Shown here: in pieces, positions 45,422-54,861 of the stretch | How positions within the stretch are numbered: position 1 is the stretch's first letter | How the letters are laid out: each line of letters opens with the position of its first letter | From: Chryseobacterium oryzae | GTDB lineage: Bacteria; Bacteroidota; Bacteroidia; Flavobacteriales; Weeksellaceae | DNA length: 64,000 bases | NCBI RefSeq assembly: GCF_022811665.1 | Contig: NZ_CP094529.1 | Location: 1,488,001 to 1,552,000, forward strand | Direction of reading: 5' to 3' | Notes under the pieces: model-generated | The model's database searches: none | Told to the model about the DNA's origin: nothing | What the model saw: the letters and a program-made list of their open reading frames with translations, nothing else | Program-made: the position numbers and the translations under genes

Positions 45422-47383
45422 TTAATACCCTGGATTTTGGTATTTTGCTTTTTCATCTGCCGACATTTCACTCATAGCATCTAACTGCCCTTGAGGAATT
45501 GGTCTTAGATAATGATACGGCTGGATATTTCTAGTAAATGTTTGTGGTGTATGATTGCCATATGCTGTACCACCAATCTGATAGGTTGCACCATATTCTG
45601 CCCATTTCTGAGTTCTTACCAAATCGAACCATCTGTAAAATTCTCCGTAATATTCTCTTGATCTCTCTTGTAAGATATAATCTATTGTGATAACCGAAGG
45701 AGTTGCAGCTATCATTGCAGCACTATTATCAGCAATATAAGTAGCATTATTTTTATTGCTAAACCTCCATTTCCCTGCTCTTGCACGGATAACATTAATT
45801 AGATCTCTTGCACTCATTGCACCTGATGCACCTTTCACCGCTGCTTCTGCTGCAATAAAATAGAACTCAGAGAATTTTGCTACAGGGAATGGTCTGGTAA
45901 TAGCCGCATTTGGATATCCAAGACCATTAGGATCATTAGTCTGATAAGGTCCTATTTTCCACAAACCTGGATATACGATTCTGCTGATTCCATTTGGAGA
46001 AATTACATAATCTGCTCTTCCTGGTAAAGTACCTGCACCAATATTATTTTGACCACTACCTGAAGGATAAATAATATTATTCATTTGTGAATCATCATCT
46101 AAAAAGCTTAAGATTGCACCCCCTACAGAAACAGGCAAATTATTAGCATTGTACATAGTTGTAAGAGATTCGTTACCTGTTCCGGTTTTTTGCCAATTAC
46201 CTCTATAAGTAGTTACGAAAGTACCATCATAACGAGAATCATTAGTCTTGTCAGCAAATGTATTTTTGATCACTCCAATTGGCGGTGCCAAACGAACCCA
46301 AGGTCTTCCTAATGGTTGTGCTGCTTCTCTTGTTATAGGACTTGCAGAAACAAAAGAAGTCGCAGATTTACTACTTTTTATATTGGTATAGTTCCAAGTT
46401 TGCATCCATCCTGCAAAGTTATCTGGTGCCCATCCAGAACCGTATCCTACAGGATCTCCTTCATTATAGAAAATACTAGAAGCCGTATGATCTGCATAAA
46501 GCATTTCTTCTGAATTACGATCCTTAGAGCCTTCGTTTACGTCATAATATGTTGGCTGTAAAGCATAAGAACCAGGGCTGTTAATTCCTTCTAAAGACAA
46601 GTCATACGCTTTTTGGAAATACCATTGTGCATTATGCCCCGCCGGATCTACTCTCGGAGTATCCGGATAAGTAGGAATGTTATTTGGGTTTTGCAACCAC
46701 CACCCGTATGTTAAATATGCTTTTGCCAGATATAATTTAGCAACATTTTTTGTTACACCACCGGTCACCCTAGGCGCTGCCGGAAGATTATCGATTGCTT
46801 TAAGCAAATCAGGAAAAATTGCTCTAGTATATACTTCTGGTACTGTATTTCTCTTAGATCTAGTTGTTGGAGAAATATTAAGTGCTAGTTCTCCTGAACC
46901 TAAATCTAATGGTGCCCCTCCGTAAGTTTGTACCAATTGGAAATAATAAAATCCTCTGAAAAATCTTGCCTCAGAAACAAGAGATTCTGCAATGCTAAAT
47001 TTCGGACCTCTCTCAATAATTCCGTTTGCTGTATTGATATACGGGAAAACCGAACCCCAAACCATACTTGTAGGAAATGTGTTTGAATTGATCGCATTAG
47101 CTGCACCCGTCATGTCTAGGTCTTTAAAGTTACCATCTGCACTTTGTCCCCAAGTAGCTTCATCGGTACCATTTTGAGTAGCACTCATATAATAACCATT
47201 ACCATAGAGTAAACGTAAACTTCTGTACAATGCGGTAACTCCTGAGGTAACTCCATCTGCAGAATTGAAATAATCTACCGTATATCCTGATCTCGGCTGT
47301 TCGTCTAATACTTCATTACAACTAGATAATGATAATGTACATACCAGAACTCCTAATACTATTTTTTTGTTGATTTTTATCAT
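45422..47383 (-). CDS. susD: SusD/RagB-family starch-binding-like outer-membrane lipoprotein
   Basis: Surface glycan-binding lid of the SusCD uptake complex. The protein has 653 residues, longer than the usual 500-600. The lipoprotein signal ends LSSC (Cys22). N-terminal TPR-like helices contain EARFFRGFYYFQLVQTYG, the typical SusD block. The C-terminus ends YQNPGY, as in many SusD proteins (consensus QNPGY). It is coupled to susC (11 nt). The substrate is inferred to be xylan oligosaccharides from the locus. It is the only SusD in the window, and no SusE/F-type extra binding lipoprotein is seen. Confidence 0.95.
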   Translation of the reverse strand: MIKINKKIVLGVLVCTLSLSSCNEVLDEQPRSGYTVDYFNSADGVTSGVTALYRSLRLLYGNGYYMSATQNGTDEATWGQSADGNFKDLDMTGAANAINSNTFPTSMVWGSVFPYINTANGIIERGPKFSIAESLVSEARFFRGFYYFQLVQTYGGAPLDLGSGELALNISPTTRSKRNTVPEVYTRAIFPDLLKAIDNLPAAPRVTGGVTKNVAKLYLAKAYLTYGWWLQNPNNIPTYPDTPRVDPAGHNAQWYFQKAYDLSLEGINSPGSYALQPTYYDVNEGSKDRNSEEMLYADHTASSIFYNEGDPVGYGSGWAPDNFAGWMQTWNYTNIKSSKSATSFVSASPITREAAQPLGRPWVRLAPPIGVIKNTFADKTNDSRYDGTFVTTYRGNWQKTGTGNESLTTMYNANNLPVSVGGAILSFLDDDSQMNNIIYPSGSGQNNIGAGTLPGRADYVISPNGISRIVYPGLWKIGPYQTNDPNGLGYPNAAITRPFPVAKFSEFYFIAAEAAVKGASGAMSARDLINVIRARAGKWRFSNKNNATYIADNSAAMIAATPSVITIDYILQERSREYYGEFYRWFDLVRTQKWAEYGATYQIGGTAYGNHTPQTFTRNIQPYHYLRPIPQGQLDAMSEMSADEKAKYQNPGY

Positions 47384-47394
47384 GATTATGTGAT

Positions 47395-50277
47395 TTAAAA
47401 AGATAAATTAATTCCCATTATAAAACTTCTTGTTGCAGGATTGTTCGTCCCAATAATAAGCTGACGGCTTTGATATCCACTTACAGCCTGATTTTGATCT
47501 CCAGTTGAGTTTGGCTCTGGATCCATGCCCGATTGTTTGTGGTATGGAGAGAATAATACTAACGGATTAGTAACTGTGAAATAAATTCTTAGATTATTAA
47601 GACCTAAGTCATTAAGATATTCTTTCTTTAAATTATATCCTAAAGTTAGAGTTCTTAGTTTTAAATAAGAACCATCGAAAAGTGCCAATGTTGAAAGGTA
47701 TTTTGCATTATCACCACTTTGCAGACCTCCAGGTTTTGGGTATCTTGCGTTCGGATTATCATCAGTGTAATAATCTACATCCACATTATTTCCTCTACCG
47801 GTTAATCTATTGAGATATCCTGCAGAACCATAAATTGAACTAATAAGAACTCCTCCTTTTTGGAATGCACCTACAGTGCTTAATTCAAACCCTTTGTAAG
47901 CAAATTTCATATTAAATCCACCTTGCCATTTCGGATTGGTATCAATAATTTGTCTGTCTTGTGGTCCTATTGCTCTTTCTGGTGTACCATCTGCTTTATA
48001 ACCTCCTGTGTAAAGCACTTTAATCATACCCGGCGCAGCTCCAACTTGAGGCTCTAAAATATTGAGATAAGGATCTCCTTTTTGCCATAAACCAACATAT
48101 TGATAATCGTATAAAGCATTAATATTATGACCTACAAACCAAAGATTTCCTTCATCTCTATCACGTCCGGAAGCAATAGAAAGAATTTGGTTTCTGTTAG
48201 CATACCAGTTAACACCAGCATCCCAAGTAAATCCGTCATCTTTACTATCAATAATAGTTGCATTAAGAGATGCTTCCCATCCTTTATTTTCAACATCACC
48301 AACATTTTCTAGTACCCCTCCAGGAATTCCTGCAGATGGCGGAAGACCTTTTCTTTGTAATATTCCAAATGTATGGGTATTATAATATTCTACAGTACCA
48401 GTAATTCTATTATTTAAGATGCCAAAATCGACACCTGCATTATGTGTTTTAGAAAATTCCCAGCTTAAAGATGGATTGGGAGATGTATTAATAGAAACTC
48501 CACTTGCATAACCTGCTCCAAAGTTGTACGGATTAACGTTAAGTGCTCCTAAAGTTGTATAGGGACTAATTGCTTGGTTGGATGTCTGCCCCCAACCATA
48601 TCTCAATTTAAATGAATTGATAAACTTTATATTCTGCATAAAGCTTTCATTAGCTACATTCCATCCCACAGATATTGCCGGATAGGTATGCCACTTGTGA
48701 CCTTCTGCCAATACAGACGAAGCATCTGCACGTACTGTACCTGTAATCATGTACTTATTATCGAAAGTGTACATAGCTCTTGCCATATAAGACATCAAAC
48801 CACTTCTACCATAGTACTGATCTCCAGGATTAACTGTAATATCCGTTTGAGGAGACTGCCCAAGATTATAATATTGGAAAAAATCTGCAGGTACATTTTT
48901 AGCACTCATAGAACCACCCATCCAGGTATTCTGCTCAGAAGAATATAAACCTACAGCATTAATCTTATGTTTACCAAATGTTTTATCATAGGTTAACAAG
49001 TTTTCGAGCGTCCAATGGTAGGTTTGGTCATTCCTTTTACCAGCAGAAGAGATTGAACCTGGATTTGTATTGAAAACACCCACACCAACATAATTACCTC
49101 CATTGGATGTTCTAAAATCTAAACCTACGTTAAGACGGTATTTTAAACCATCAATAGGTAATTTTACTTCTCCATAAAAATTATTGTAAGACGAGAAAGC
49201 TTTAGTTTCATCTACATATTTATCTCCAAGAGCTTCTATACTTTTTCTAGTATATACCCAAGCCTGATCCATATTGGATGACATCGTAAGAGTTCTTCTT
49301 AAATTTCCAAGTTCGTCATAAGGGCTTGCTAATGGAGAGTATCCTAATGTTGGAGCAGAAGCAACACCATTACCTTCAGATTTTACAAAGTTAGAATTTG
49401 TGGTAAATCCAAATTTAAAACTCTTTCCCACCTGCTGATCTAGACCTATTCTTAGAGCCATACGCTCGTAGTTTTGTAACGGTACTATAGCATCTTGTTT
49501 TAGATAAGACAAACCAACATTATAATTACCGCCATCTGTACCTCCAGACACTCCAATATCGTGGCTGGTCATTATCGCAGGTTTGTAATATAATTTCTGC
49601 CAGTCGGTATCAGTGCCATCTTTCTCACTATCTCCATTCTTAATCAAATCACCGGCATCATGTCTTAACTGAGTAAGTTGAGCCGCATTCATCATAGGAT
49701 ATCTGGAAAAAAGTGTCTGAAAACCTGTGAAAGAATTATAGGTAAATCTTGGCTTTTGACCTTTTGCTCCTCTATTTGTAGTCACTAAGATAACACCATT
49801 GGCACCTCTTGATCCATATATAGCCGTTGCTGATGCATCTTTTAGGATATCAATACTTTTAATATCACTAGAGCTGATGTCTCCCAAAGAACCTATAAAA
49901 GGAATTCCGTCTAAAACTACTAAAGGATCGTTTGCACCGTCTGATAGAGATCTGGAACCTCTAATTCTAATTTTCATTGTAGCACCTGGCCTACTCGAAG
50001 TTTGATTAATATCTACACCAGCTGTTCTACTTTGTAATGCCTGAGTAATGTTAGTAGTTGGCACTTCTCTAAGTGCTTCACCTTTAACTGTAGCCACAGA
50101 TCCTGTAACTGCTTCTTTTCTTTGAGTTCCATATCCAATAACCACAACCTCCTCAATCTGCTTTTCTTTCGTAACGGTATCCTTTTTACTCTGAGCATAA
50201 GCCATACCAGACGGCAATAAAGCCATCGCAAAAAATAATGCAGCTCTATTGGTTTTACTTAAATGAAATAGATTCAT
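47395..50277 (-). CDS. susC: SusC/RagA-family TonB-dependent transporter
   Basis: Outer-membrane barrel of 960 residues that imports oligosaccharides with SusD using TonB energy. The signal peptide ends near AYAQ (29). The TonB box EEVVVIGYG (42-50) follows almost at once, so the roughly 80-residue carboxypeptidase-regulatory-like N-terminal domain of canonical SusC is absent. The plug domain has PTTNITQALQSRTAGVD and the SusC-type block ISSSDIKSIDILKDASATAIYGSRGANG when read in overlapping segments. The C-terminus ends in the aromatic residue of the last strand (GINLSF). It lies downstream of xylA, separated by a stable GAAA-tetraloop hairpin, and is co-transcribed with susD. Confidence 0.95.
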   Translation of the reverse strand: MNLFHLSKTNRAALFFAMALLPSGMAYAQSKKDTVTKEKQIEEVVVIGYGTQRKEAVTGSVATVKGEALREVPTTNITQALQSRTAGVDINQTSSRPGATMKIRIRGSRSLSDGANDPLVVLDGIPFIGSLGDISSSDIKSIDILKDASATAIYGSRGANGVILVTTNRGAKGQKPRFTYNSFTGFQTLFSRYPMMNAAQLTQLRHDAGDLIKNGDSEKDGTDTDWQKLYYKPAIMTSHDIGVSGGTDGGNYNVGLSYLKQDAIVPLQNYERMALRIGLDQQVGKSFKFGFTTNSNFVKSEGNGVASAPTLGYSPLASPYDELGNLRRTLTMSSNMDQAWVYTRKSIEALGDKYVDETKAFSSYNNFYGEVKLPIDGLKYRLNVGLDFRTSNGGNYVGVGVFNTNPGSISSAGKRNDQTYHWTLENLLTYDKTFGKHKINAVGLYSSEQNTWMGGSMSAKNVPADFFQYYNLGQSPQTDITVNPGDQYYGRSGLMSYMARAMYTFDNKYMITGTVRADASSVLAEGHKWHTYPAISVGWNVANESFMQNIKFINSFKLRYGWGQTSNQAISPYTTLGALNVNPYNFGAGYASGVSINTSPNPSLSWEFSKTHNAGVDFGILNNRITGTVEYYNTHTFGILQRKGLPPSAGIPGGVLENVGDVENKGWEASLNATIIDSKDDGFTWDAGVNWYANRNQILSIASGRDRDEGNLWFVGHNINALYDYQYVGLWQKGDPYLNILEPQVGAAPGMIKVLYTGGYKADGTPERAIGPQDRQIIDTNPKWQGGFNMKFAYKGFELSTVGAFQKGGVLISSIYGSAGYLNRLTGRGNNVDVDYYTDDNPNARYPKPGGLQSGDNAKYLSTLALFDGSYLKLRTLTLGYNLKKEYLNDLGLNNLRIYFTVTNPLVLFSPYHKQSGMDPEPNSTGDQNQAVSGYQSRQLIIGTNNPATRSFIMGINLSF

Positions 50278-50303
50278 AATTATTATTTTTAAATTAGTTT
50301 AGG

Positions 50304-50335
50304 AGGAACACTAAATTTTTCAATTCAGTGTTCCT
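50304..50335 (-). promoter_or_regulatory. 14-bp hairpin with GAAA tetraloop between xylA and susC
   Basis: Minus-strand arms AGGAACACTGAATT and AATTTAGTGTTCCT pair completely (one G.U) around GAAA, a GNRA tetraloop. No U-tract follows, so it is probably an mRNA-stability or processing structure in front of susC rather than a terminator. Confidence 0.7.
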
Positions 50336-50341
50336 ATATTT

Positions 50342-51670
50342 TTAGATATACATATTTACAATAGCCTCAAACAATTCCTGTTTTCCGCTTTTTGGCATTG
50401 GTTCACCAGATTGATGAGCAATTTTCTGAAGGTCTTCCAAAGTAAGTTTCCCTTCTTCGAATGCTTTACCGTTACCATTATCGAATGATGAATATCTTTC
50501 TGTTCTCAATTTTTTGTAATCCGAATTTTCAAGAATATCAGCAGCTACCAATAATCCTTTTGCAAAAGCATCCATACCTGAAACGTGTGCAATGAAAAGA
50601 TCTTCTGCATCGGTAGAATTACGACGGATTTTTGCATCGAAATTAACACCGCCTTTTCCTAATCCACCCGCTGGAAGAAGAACCAACCAAGCCTGGATCA
50701 TTTCCAAATAATCTACCGGGAACTGGTCTGTATCCCAACCGTTTTGGTAATCGCCTCTGTTCGCATCAATACTACCTAACATCCCTGCATCTACAGCTGC
50801 CTGAAGCTCGTGCTCGAAGGTATGACCAGCCAATGTAGCGTGGTTAACTTCAAGATTCAGTTTGAAATCTTTATCCAATCCATAATGTCTTAGGAAACCG
50901 ATTACTGTTTCTGCATCGTAGTCGTACTGGTGTTTTGTAGGTTCCATCGGTTTTGGCTCGATCAAGAAATTACCTGTAAAACCTTGGCTTCTTGCATAAT
51001 CGCGAGAGATGCTAAGAAAACGTGCAAGATGCTCTTTTTCACGCTTCATATCTGTGTTCAAAAGGCTCATATACCCTTCTCTACCTCCCCAGAATACATA
51101 GTTTTCGCCGCCTAATGCAATCGTTGCATCGATAGAATTTTTAACCTGAGTTCCTGCGCAAGCCACAACATCAAAGTTAGGATTGGTAGAAGCTCCGTTC
51201 ATATAACGCTCGTGTGTAAAAACGTTAGCTGTTCCCCAAAGTAATTTGATACCCGTTTCTTTTTGTTTTTCTTTAGCGTATTCTACAACCTCCTGAAGAT
51301 TTTTTTCGTAGTCTTTCCAGTTATCAGCCGGATCTACCAAGTCGATATCGTGGAAACAGTAGAAATTGAATCCCATTTTCTGCATAAACTCAAAACCTGC
51401 ATCCATTTTATATTTTGCTCTGGAAACGGCATCTGTAGATTTGTTCCAAGGATGATGAATGGTAGATGTTCCAAAAGGATCGCTTCCATCCGCACATAGT
51501 GTATGCCACCAAGCCATAGCAAATCTTGTCCAGTCTTTCATTGGTTTTCCCATTACTACTCTATCCGCTTCATAATAGCGAAATGCCAATGGATTTCTGC
51601 TTTCTTTACCTTCAAATTTGATTTTGTCGATACCTGTAAAATACTCTTTTGTACCTGTTAAAGTGTTCAT
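50342..51670 (-). CDS. xylA: Xylose isomerase
   Basis: Cytoplasmic conversion of D-xylose to D-xylulose. The protein has 442 residues, class II length with the N-terminal extension. Catalytic and metal residues are visible: H107 and D110 (CFHDIDLVD), E238 and K240 ([10 protein letters not shown]), E274 and H277 ([11 protein letters not shown]) and the DANRGD block. VFWGGREGY is diagnostic. It sits between xylB (111-nt spacer with a small hairpin) and susC, so sugar catabolism and uptake genes share a transcript. Confidence 0.98.
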   Translation of the reverse strand: MNTLTGTKEYFTGIDKIKFEGKESRNPLAFRYYEADRVVMGKPMKDWTRFAMAWWHTLCADGSDPFGTSTIHHPWNKSTDAVSRAKYKMDAGFEFMQKMGFNFYCFHDIDLVDPADNWKDYEKNLQEVVEYAKEKQKETGIKLLWGTANVFTHERYMNGASTNPNFDVVACAGTQVKNSIDATIALGGENYVFWGGREGYMSLLNTDMKREKEHLARFLSISRDYARSQGFTGNFLIEPKPMEPTKHQYDYDAETVIGFLRHYGLDKDFKLNLEVNHATLAGHTFEHELQAAVDAGMLGSIDANRGDYQNGWDTDQFPVDYLEMIQAWLVLLPAGGLGKGGVNFDAKIRRNSTDAEDLFIAHVSGMDAFAKGLLVAADILENSDYKKLRTERYSSFDNGNGKAFEEGKLTLEDLQKIAHQSGEPMPKSGKQELFEAIVNMYI

Positions 51671-51727
51671 ATATATTTAATTTATTTTTTATTTAATTGC
51701 TTAAAATTGATTTGAGAATCCCTTCCC

Positions 51728-51748
51728 TATTGATTTTTTTCATCAATA
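51728..51748. promoter_or_regulatory. Small hairpin in the xylB-xylA spacer
   Basis: TATTGAT (51728-51734) pairs with ATCAATA (51742-51748) around a T6C loop. No U-tract follows on the minus strand. Function unclear; possibly leader structure of xylA. Confidence 0.35.
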
Positions 51749-51781
51749 AGTATTGTAAAAATTCCTTTGAAAAATGATTGA

Positions 51782-53266
51782 TTATACTATTTCGCTAAGA
51801 TGTCTTTTCCACCTGTCGTAGGCTTCCAGATACTGATCTCTTTTTTCTAATTGTGGTTCTATGACGGCTATTTTTTCTAATGACGAGAAGGCTTCTTTGG
51901 TATTGGCATAAAAACCGATTCCCATACCTGCGGCTCTTGCAGCACCAACCGCACCGTCTGTATCATAAAGCTCAATCACGGCATTACTCACTCCCGCCAG
52001 TGACTTTCGGAAAATTGAACTTAAAAACATATTGGCATTTCCTGCACGGATGACCTGGATATCCATCCCCATATTTCTCATAATGTCCATCCCATATTCA
52101 TAAGAGAAAACAATACCCTCTTGAGCAGCACGTAAAATATCGCCTTTTGAATGGATGTTAAAATTAATCCCGTGGATAGAACAGCTGGTATCTTTATTTT
52201 CTAAAACCCTTTCTGCTCCGTTTCCGAAAGGGATAATGCTCAGACCTTTTGCCCCAACCGGTGATAAAGATGCGAGATCATTCATATCGCCGTAAGAAGC
52301 CAGAGATGTTGCGAAGTTATGCTTCAGCCACGAGTTTAAAATTCCTGTTCCGTTGATGCAAAGCAAAACGCCCAATCTTGTGAGTTCCTCGGTATGATTA
52401 ACATGAGCAAATGTATTGACTCTTGAAAGCTTATCGTAATCCAACTGATCCAAAACACCGTATACAACTCCAGAAGTTCCTGCTGTAGAAGCAATTTCGC
52501 CTGGATTGAATACATTAAGCGATAAAGCATTATTAGGCTGATCTCCTGCTCTGTAAGAAATTGGTGTACCTTCCTTTAAACCTAATTCTGCTGCTGCTGC
52601 TGCTGAAACCGTTGCCTGAATTCCGAAAGTTGGCACGATTTCCGGGAAAAAGCTTTTAGGAATTCCGTAATAATTGATAACATCTTCGGAGATACAGTTA
52701 TTTTTAAAATCCCAGAAAATCCCTTCTGAAAGACCTTCAACAGTAATTCCTATTTCTCCCGAAAGTTTCATCGCGATATAATCTCCGGGAAGCATTATTT
52801 TATCAATTTTATTAAAAATCTCAGGTTCATTTTCCTTTACCCAGGCTAGTTTTGATGCTGTAAAATTTCCCGGTGAGTTAAGAAGATGAGAAAGACATTT
52901 TTCTTCACCAATTTCCTTAAAGGCTTTTTCGCCATAAGGTACGGCACGGCTGTCACACCAGATAATGGAAGGTCTCAGTAAATTCTGATCTTTATCAACC
53001 AGAATAAGACCATGCATCTGCCAAGTAATCCCGATACCTTTGATGTCTTCTGCATTAATGCCAGAATGATGCATTACAGATTCGTGGGCAAGTTTAAGAT
53101 TGGTCCACCAGTCTGCAGGATTTTGCTCTGCCCATCCCGGATTGGCTGCCATAATTTTCATCTCCTTTTTGGGAGAAAAATCTGATGCAATAATTTTTCC
53201 GCTGGAAGCCTCAATGAGACAAACCTTTACAGATGAACTGCCGATATCGTATCCTAACAAGTACAT
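51782..53266 (-). CDS. xylB: Xylulokinase (FGGY family)
   Basis: Phosphorylates D-xylulose to xylulose-5-phosphate. The protein has 494 residues, the XylB size. The N-terminal LLGYDIGSSSVKVCLIEAS is the phosphate loop. GITWQMHGLILVD is the substrate block, CDSRAV follows, and GTSGVVYGV and VIRAGNANMFLSSIF are the C-terminal FGGY signatures. It is coupled to xylR (18 nt) and precedes xylA. Arabinose and xylose routes converge here on the same product. Confidence 0.96.
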   Translation of the reverse strand: MYLLGYDIGSSSVKVCLIEASSGKIIASDFSPKKEMKIMAANPGWAEQNPADWWTNLKLAHESVMHHSGINAEDIKGIGITWQMHGLILVDKDQNLLRPSIIWCDSRAVPYGEKAFKEIGEEKCLSHLLNSPGNFTASKLAWVKENEPEIFNKIDKIMLPGDYIAMKLSGEIGITVEGLSEGIFWDFKNNCISEDVINYYGIPKSFFPEIVPTFGIQATVSAAAAAELGLKEGTPISYRAGDQPNNALSLNVFNPGEIASTAGTSGVVYGVLDQLDYDKLSRVNTFAHVNHTEELTRLGVLLCINGTGILNSWLKHNFATSLASYGDMNDLASLSPVGAKGLSIIPFGNGAERVLENKDTSCSIHGINFNIHSKGDILRAAQEGIVFSYEYGMDIMRNMGMDIQVIRAGNANMFLSSIFRKSLAGVSNAVIELYDTDGAVGAARAAGMGIGFYANTKEAFSSLEKIAVIEPQLEKRDQYLEAYDRWKRHLSEIV

Positions 53267-53284
53267 ATTTGAATTGGGTAAATT

Positions 53285-54010
53285 TTATTTAATAAGTTTT
53301 GAATTGTTTTTTTTAAAAATTTTTGCATCAAACTTGTAATATCTTGCAGCGCGGTGCGAAACGTTTTTTTCGATTTCTTCCAGTGGAATAATGTAGTTGA
53401 ATGATGAAATTTTTTTATGAAAATTTTTAATATCTATGTATTTTTCGCTTAAAGCTGAATAAAGCTGATAAAGTTGTCTTATGGTAAACTTTTTCGGTAA
53501 TAGTTCGAAAATGATCGAGAAATCCGATTCTATCCATTTTCTAATTTCTACCAGAGATTCTTTGATAATTTTATTATGATCGAACGGTAAAGCCGGAACT
53601 TCATCTATTGGATACCAATCTACTGTACTATATTTAGAACTGTTAATTTTATGATCTATCTTACAAAGAGAAAGATATGCAACGGTTATAATTCTGTCTA
53701 TATCATGTTTATACTCTGTTCCCATCCATTTTATATCACTTTCATTACTGGCTCTCATAGGATCTGCAAAGCATTTAAACTGTTTCAAAACCATTTTCTT
53801 GATTCCTGTAAGTTCATGAAGAACTCTTTGGGCAGCATCATCTACATCTTCTTCACTGAATATAAGACTTCCCGGAAGTTTGATCTGTTTTTTTTCTGAA
53901 TCATCTTCATCATGTTTTTGAACCAATAGTATATTGAGTCTGTTTTCGTAATCAAATCCAAAAACAACACAGTCAACAGATACATAGGTATGAATGAAAT
54001 TCGGTTTCAT
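53285..54010 (-). CDS. xylR: NrtR-family transcriptional regulator of xylose genes (XylR-like)
   Basis: The protein has 241 residues, a paralogue of AraR at 9.5 kb with the same layout: Nudix fold (VSVDCVVFGFDYENRLNILLVQK) and winged helix (FELLPKKFTIRQLYQLYSALS). The Nudix box region (SLIFSEEDVDDAAQRVLHEL) lacks the glycine start and the catalytic glutamates, so it should sense rather than hydrolyse. It heads the xylB-xylA-susCD transcript, which suggests control by xylose or a metabolite. The promoter has TATATTTG at 54037-54044 with a short leader, and TTATCATT and ATGATAA boxes plus a 26-bp palindrome lie upstream. Whether it represses or activates is not visible. Confidence 0.82.
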   Translation of the reverse strand: MKPNFIHTYVSVDCVVFGFDYENRLNILLVQKHDEDDSEKKQIKLPGSLIFSEEDVDDAAQRVLHELTGIKKMVLKQFKCFADPMRASNESDIKWMGTEYKHDIDRIITVAYLSLCKIDHKINSSKYSTVDWYPIDEVPALPFDHNKIIKESLVEIRKWIESDFSIIFELLPKKFTIRQLYQLYSALSEKYIDIKNFHKKISSFNYIIPLEEIEKNVSHRAARYYKFDAKIFKKNNSKLIK

Positions 54011-54036
54011 AAAATGTTAACATTTAGGTAACATTA

Positions 54037-54044
54037 CAAATATA
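54037..54044 (-). promoter_or_regulatory. xylR promoter -7 element (TATATTTG)
   Basis: Exact TAnnTTTG on the minus strand, 26 nt before the ATG, the same octamer as at araB and GH51. A TTATCATT box (54073-54080) lies near the expected -33 position. Confidence 0.6.
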
Positions 54045-54135
54045 AAAATTCAAACGAATAAAAAAAATTATTTTATCATTACTGACTGCATATCAGTAAA
54101 TTAGATATCTATTTTTTATGATAAGTTTTGTTACA

Positions 54136-54161
54136 AAAATATGATAAGCTTATCATATTTT
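54136..54161. promoter_or_regulatory. 26-bp perfect palindrome, candidate XylR operator
   Basis: Centre ATGATAAGCTTATCAT (54141-54156), extended by TATTTT-type arms to 26 bp without mismatch. Another ATGATAAG lies at 54118-54125. It is about 130 bp upstream of the xylR start. Confidence 0.55.
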
Positions 54162-54295
54162 ATACACTTTAACAAATCATAAATATTGAATTTACAATTA
54201 ATTAAATCGAATATTAAGAAATTGAATACAGCCTTTTTAGTCTAGGTAATTATATGATAACAAATGATAAAAAATAATTATAAAAAAAATAATGA

Positions 54296-54316
54296 TAAGT
54301 GTAATAAAAACACTTT
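54296..54316. promoter_or_regulatory. Candidate AraR-type operator, site E (distal to xylR)
   Basis: TAAGTGT-AATAAAA-ACACTTT: the most symmetric of the five sites (one terminal mismatch), same 7-nt spacer length. It lies 286 bp upstream of the xylR start. Confidence 0.55.
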
Positions 54317-54576
54317 TTAATACTAAAAGTGGGTGTTTTTTTGAGAAAAATTTTACCAATTTGCTATGTAAAGAATGATAATTTTAAGAAAATTAGAATT
54401 AATTTATAAAATAATAAGAGTGATTGCAATTAACATTCCATTTAAAACAGTTCCAAAATAATAATTAATATAAAATTAATTTTTCAGGAAATTTTCGCAT
54501 TTCAAAATCTTCATTACAATAAATTGATTAAAACAATAAATTCTGAATTTCATTAACAAAAACCGATAAATACCCC

Positions 54577-54612
54577 AAGTAAAATAAGTAAAATAAGTAA
54601 AATAATTAAAAT
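54577..54612. repeat. Period-9 tandem repeat (AAGTAAAAT x3 plus one variant)
   Basis: Three exact units AAGTAAAAT followed by AATTAAAAT. Low-complexity AT-rich DNA; no function evident. Confidence 0.6.
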
Positions 54613-54738
54613 TTTAATAAATCTAAAATTCATTATTATATTAAAAATCAATAAAAGATCAATAAATTTAATAAACACCTTTTTTTAAATTCTTATTGAT
54701 ATTAAATATTATCAAATCTTTAATTCTGAAACATATCA

Positions 54739-54762
54739 TTGAATTTCAATATTGAAATTCAA
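54739..54762. promoter_or_regulatory. 24-bp perfect palindrome before the VIT/CCC1 gene
   Basis: Arms TTGAATTTCAAT and ATTGAAATTCAA meet with no spacer. It is centred about 110 bp before the metal-transporter ATG, a plausible operator for a metal-responsive repressor. The regulator is unknown. Confidence 0.5.
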
Positions 54763-54861
54763 GCAAACTCAAAAATTCTTTTGTAATTTGCTTTCAGAAT
54801 ATTTTTTGTAATTATTTCGCAAAACTTTTAATTTAATTATTTTAATTTTAGTTTTATTTTG

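Larger units (their letters stand above)
54011..54861. other. Long AT-rich intergenic region upstream of xylR and the VIT-family gene
   Basis: The 851 nt have no convincing gene. They contain the xylR promoter, ATGATAA boxes (54073, 54118, 54254, 54264, 54292, 54377), a 26-bp perfect palindrome, an AraR-type site (54296-54316), a period-9 repeat (54577-54612) and a 24-bp perfect palindrome before the metal-transporter gene. It is also the border between the xylan locus and the more AT-rich ordinary genes. Confidence 0.75.

Noticed and set aside
51728..51748. xylB-xylA hairpin as a terminator
   Set aside because: Short AT-rich stem without a following U-tract on the coding strand; listed only as a minor structure.
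54577..54612. Possible CRISPR array or origin-like iterons
   Set aside because: Units are 9 nt, contiguous and low-complexity, without spacers, cas genes or replication genes nearby.
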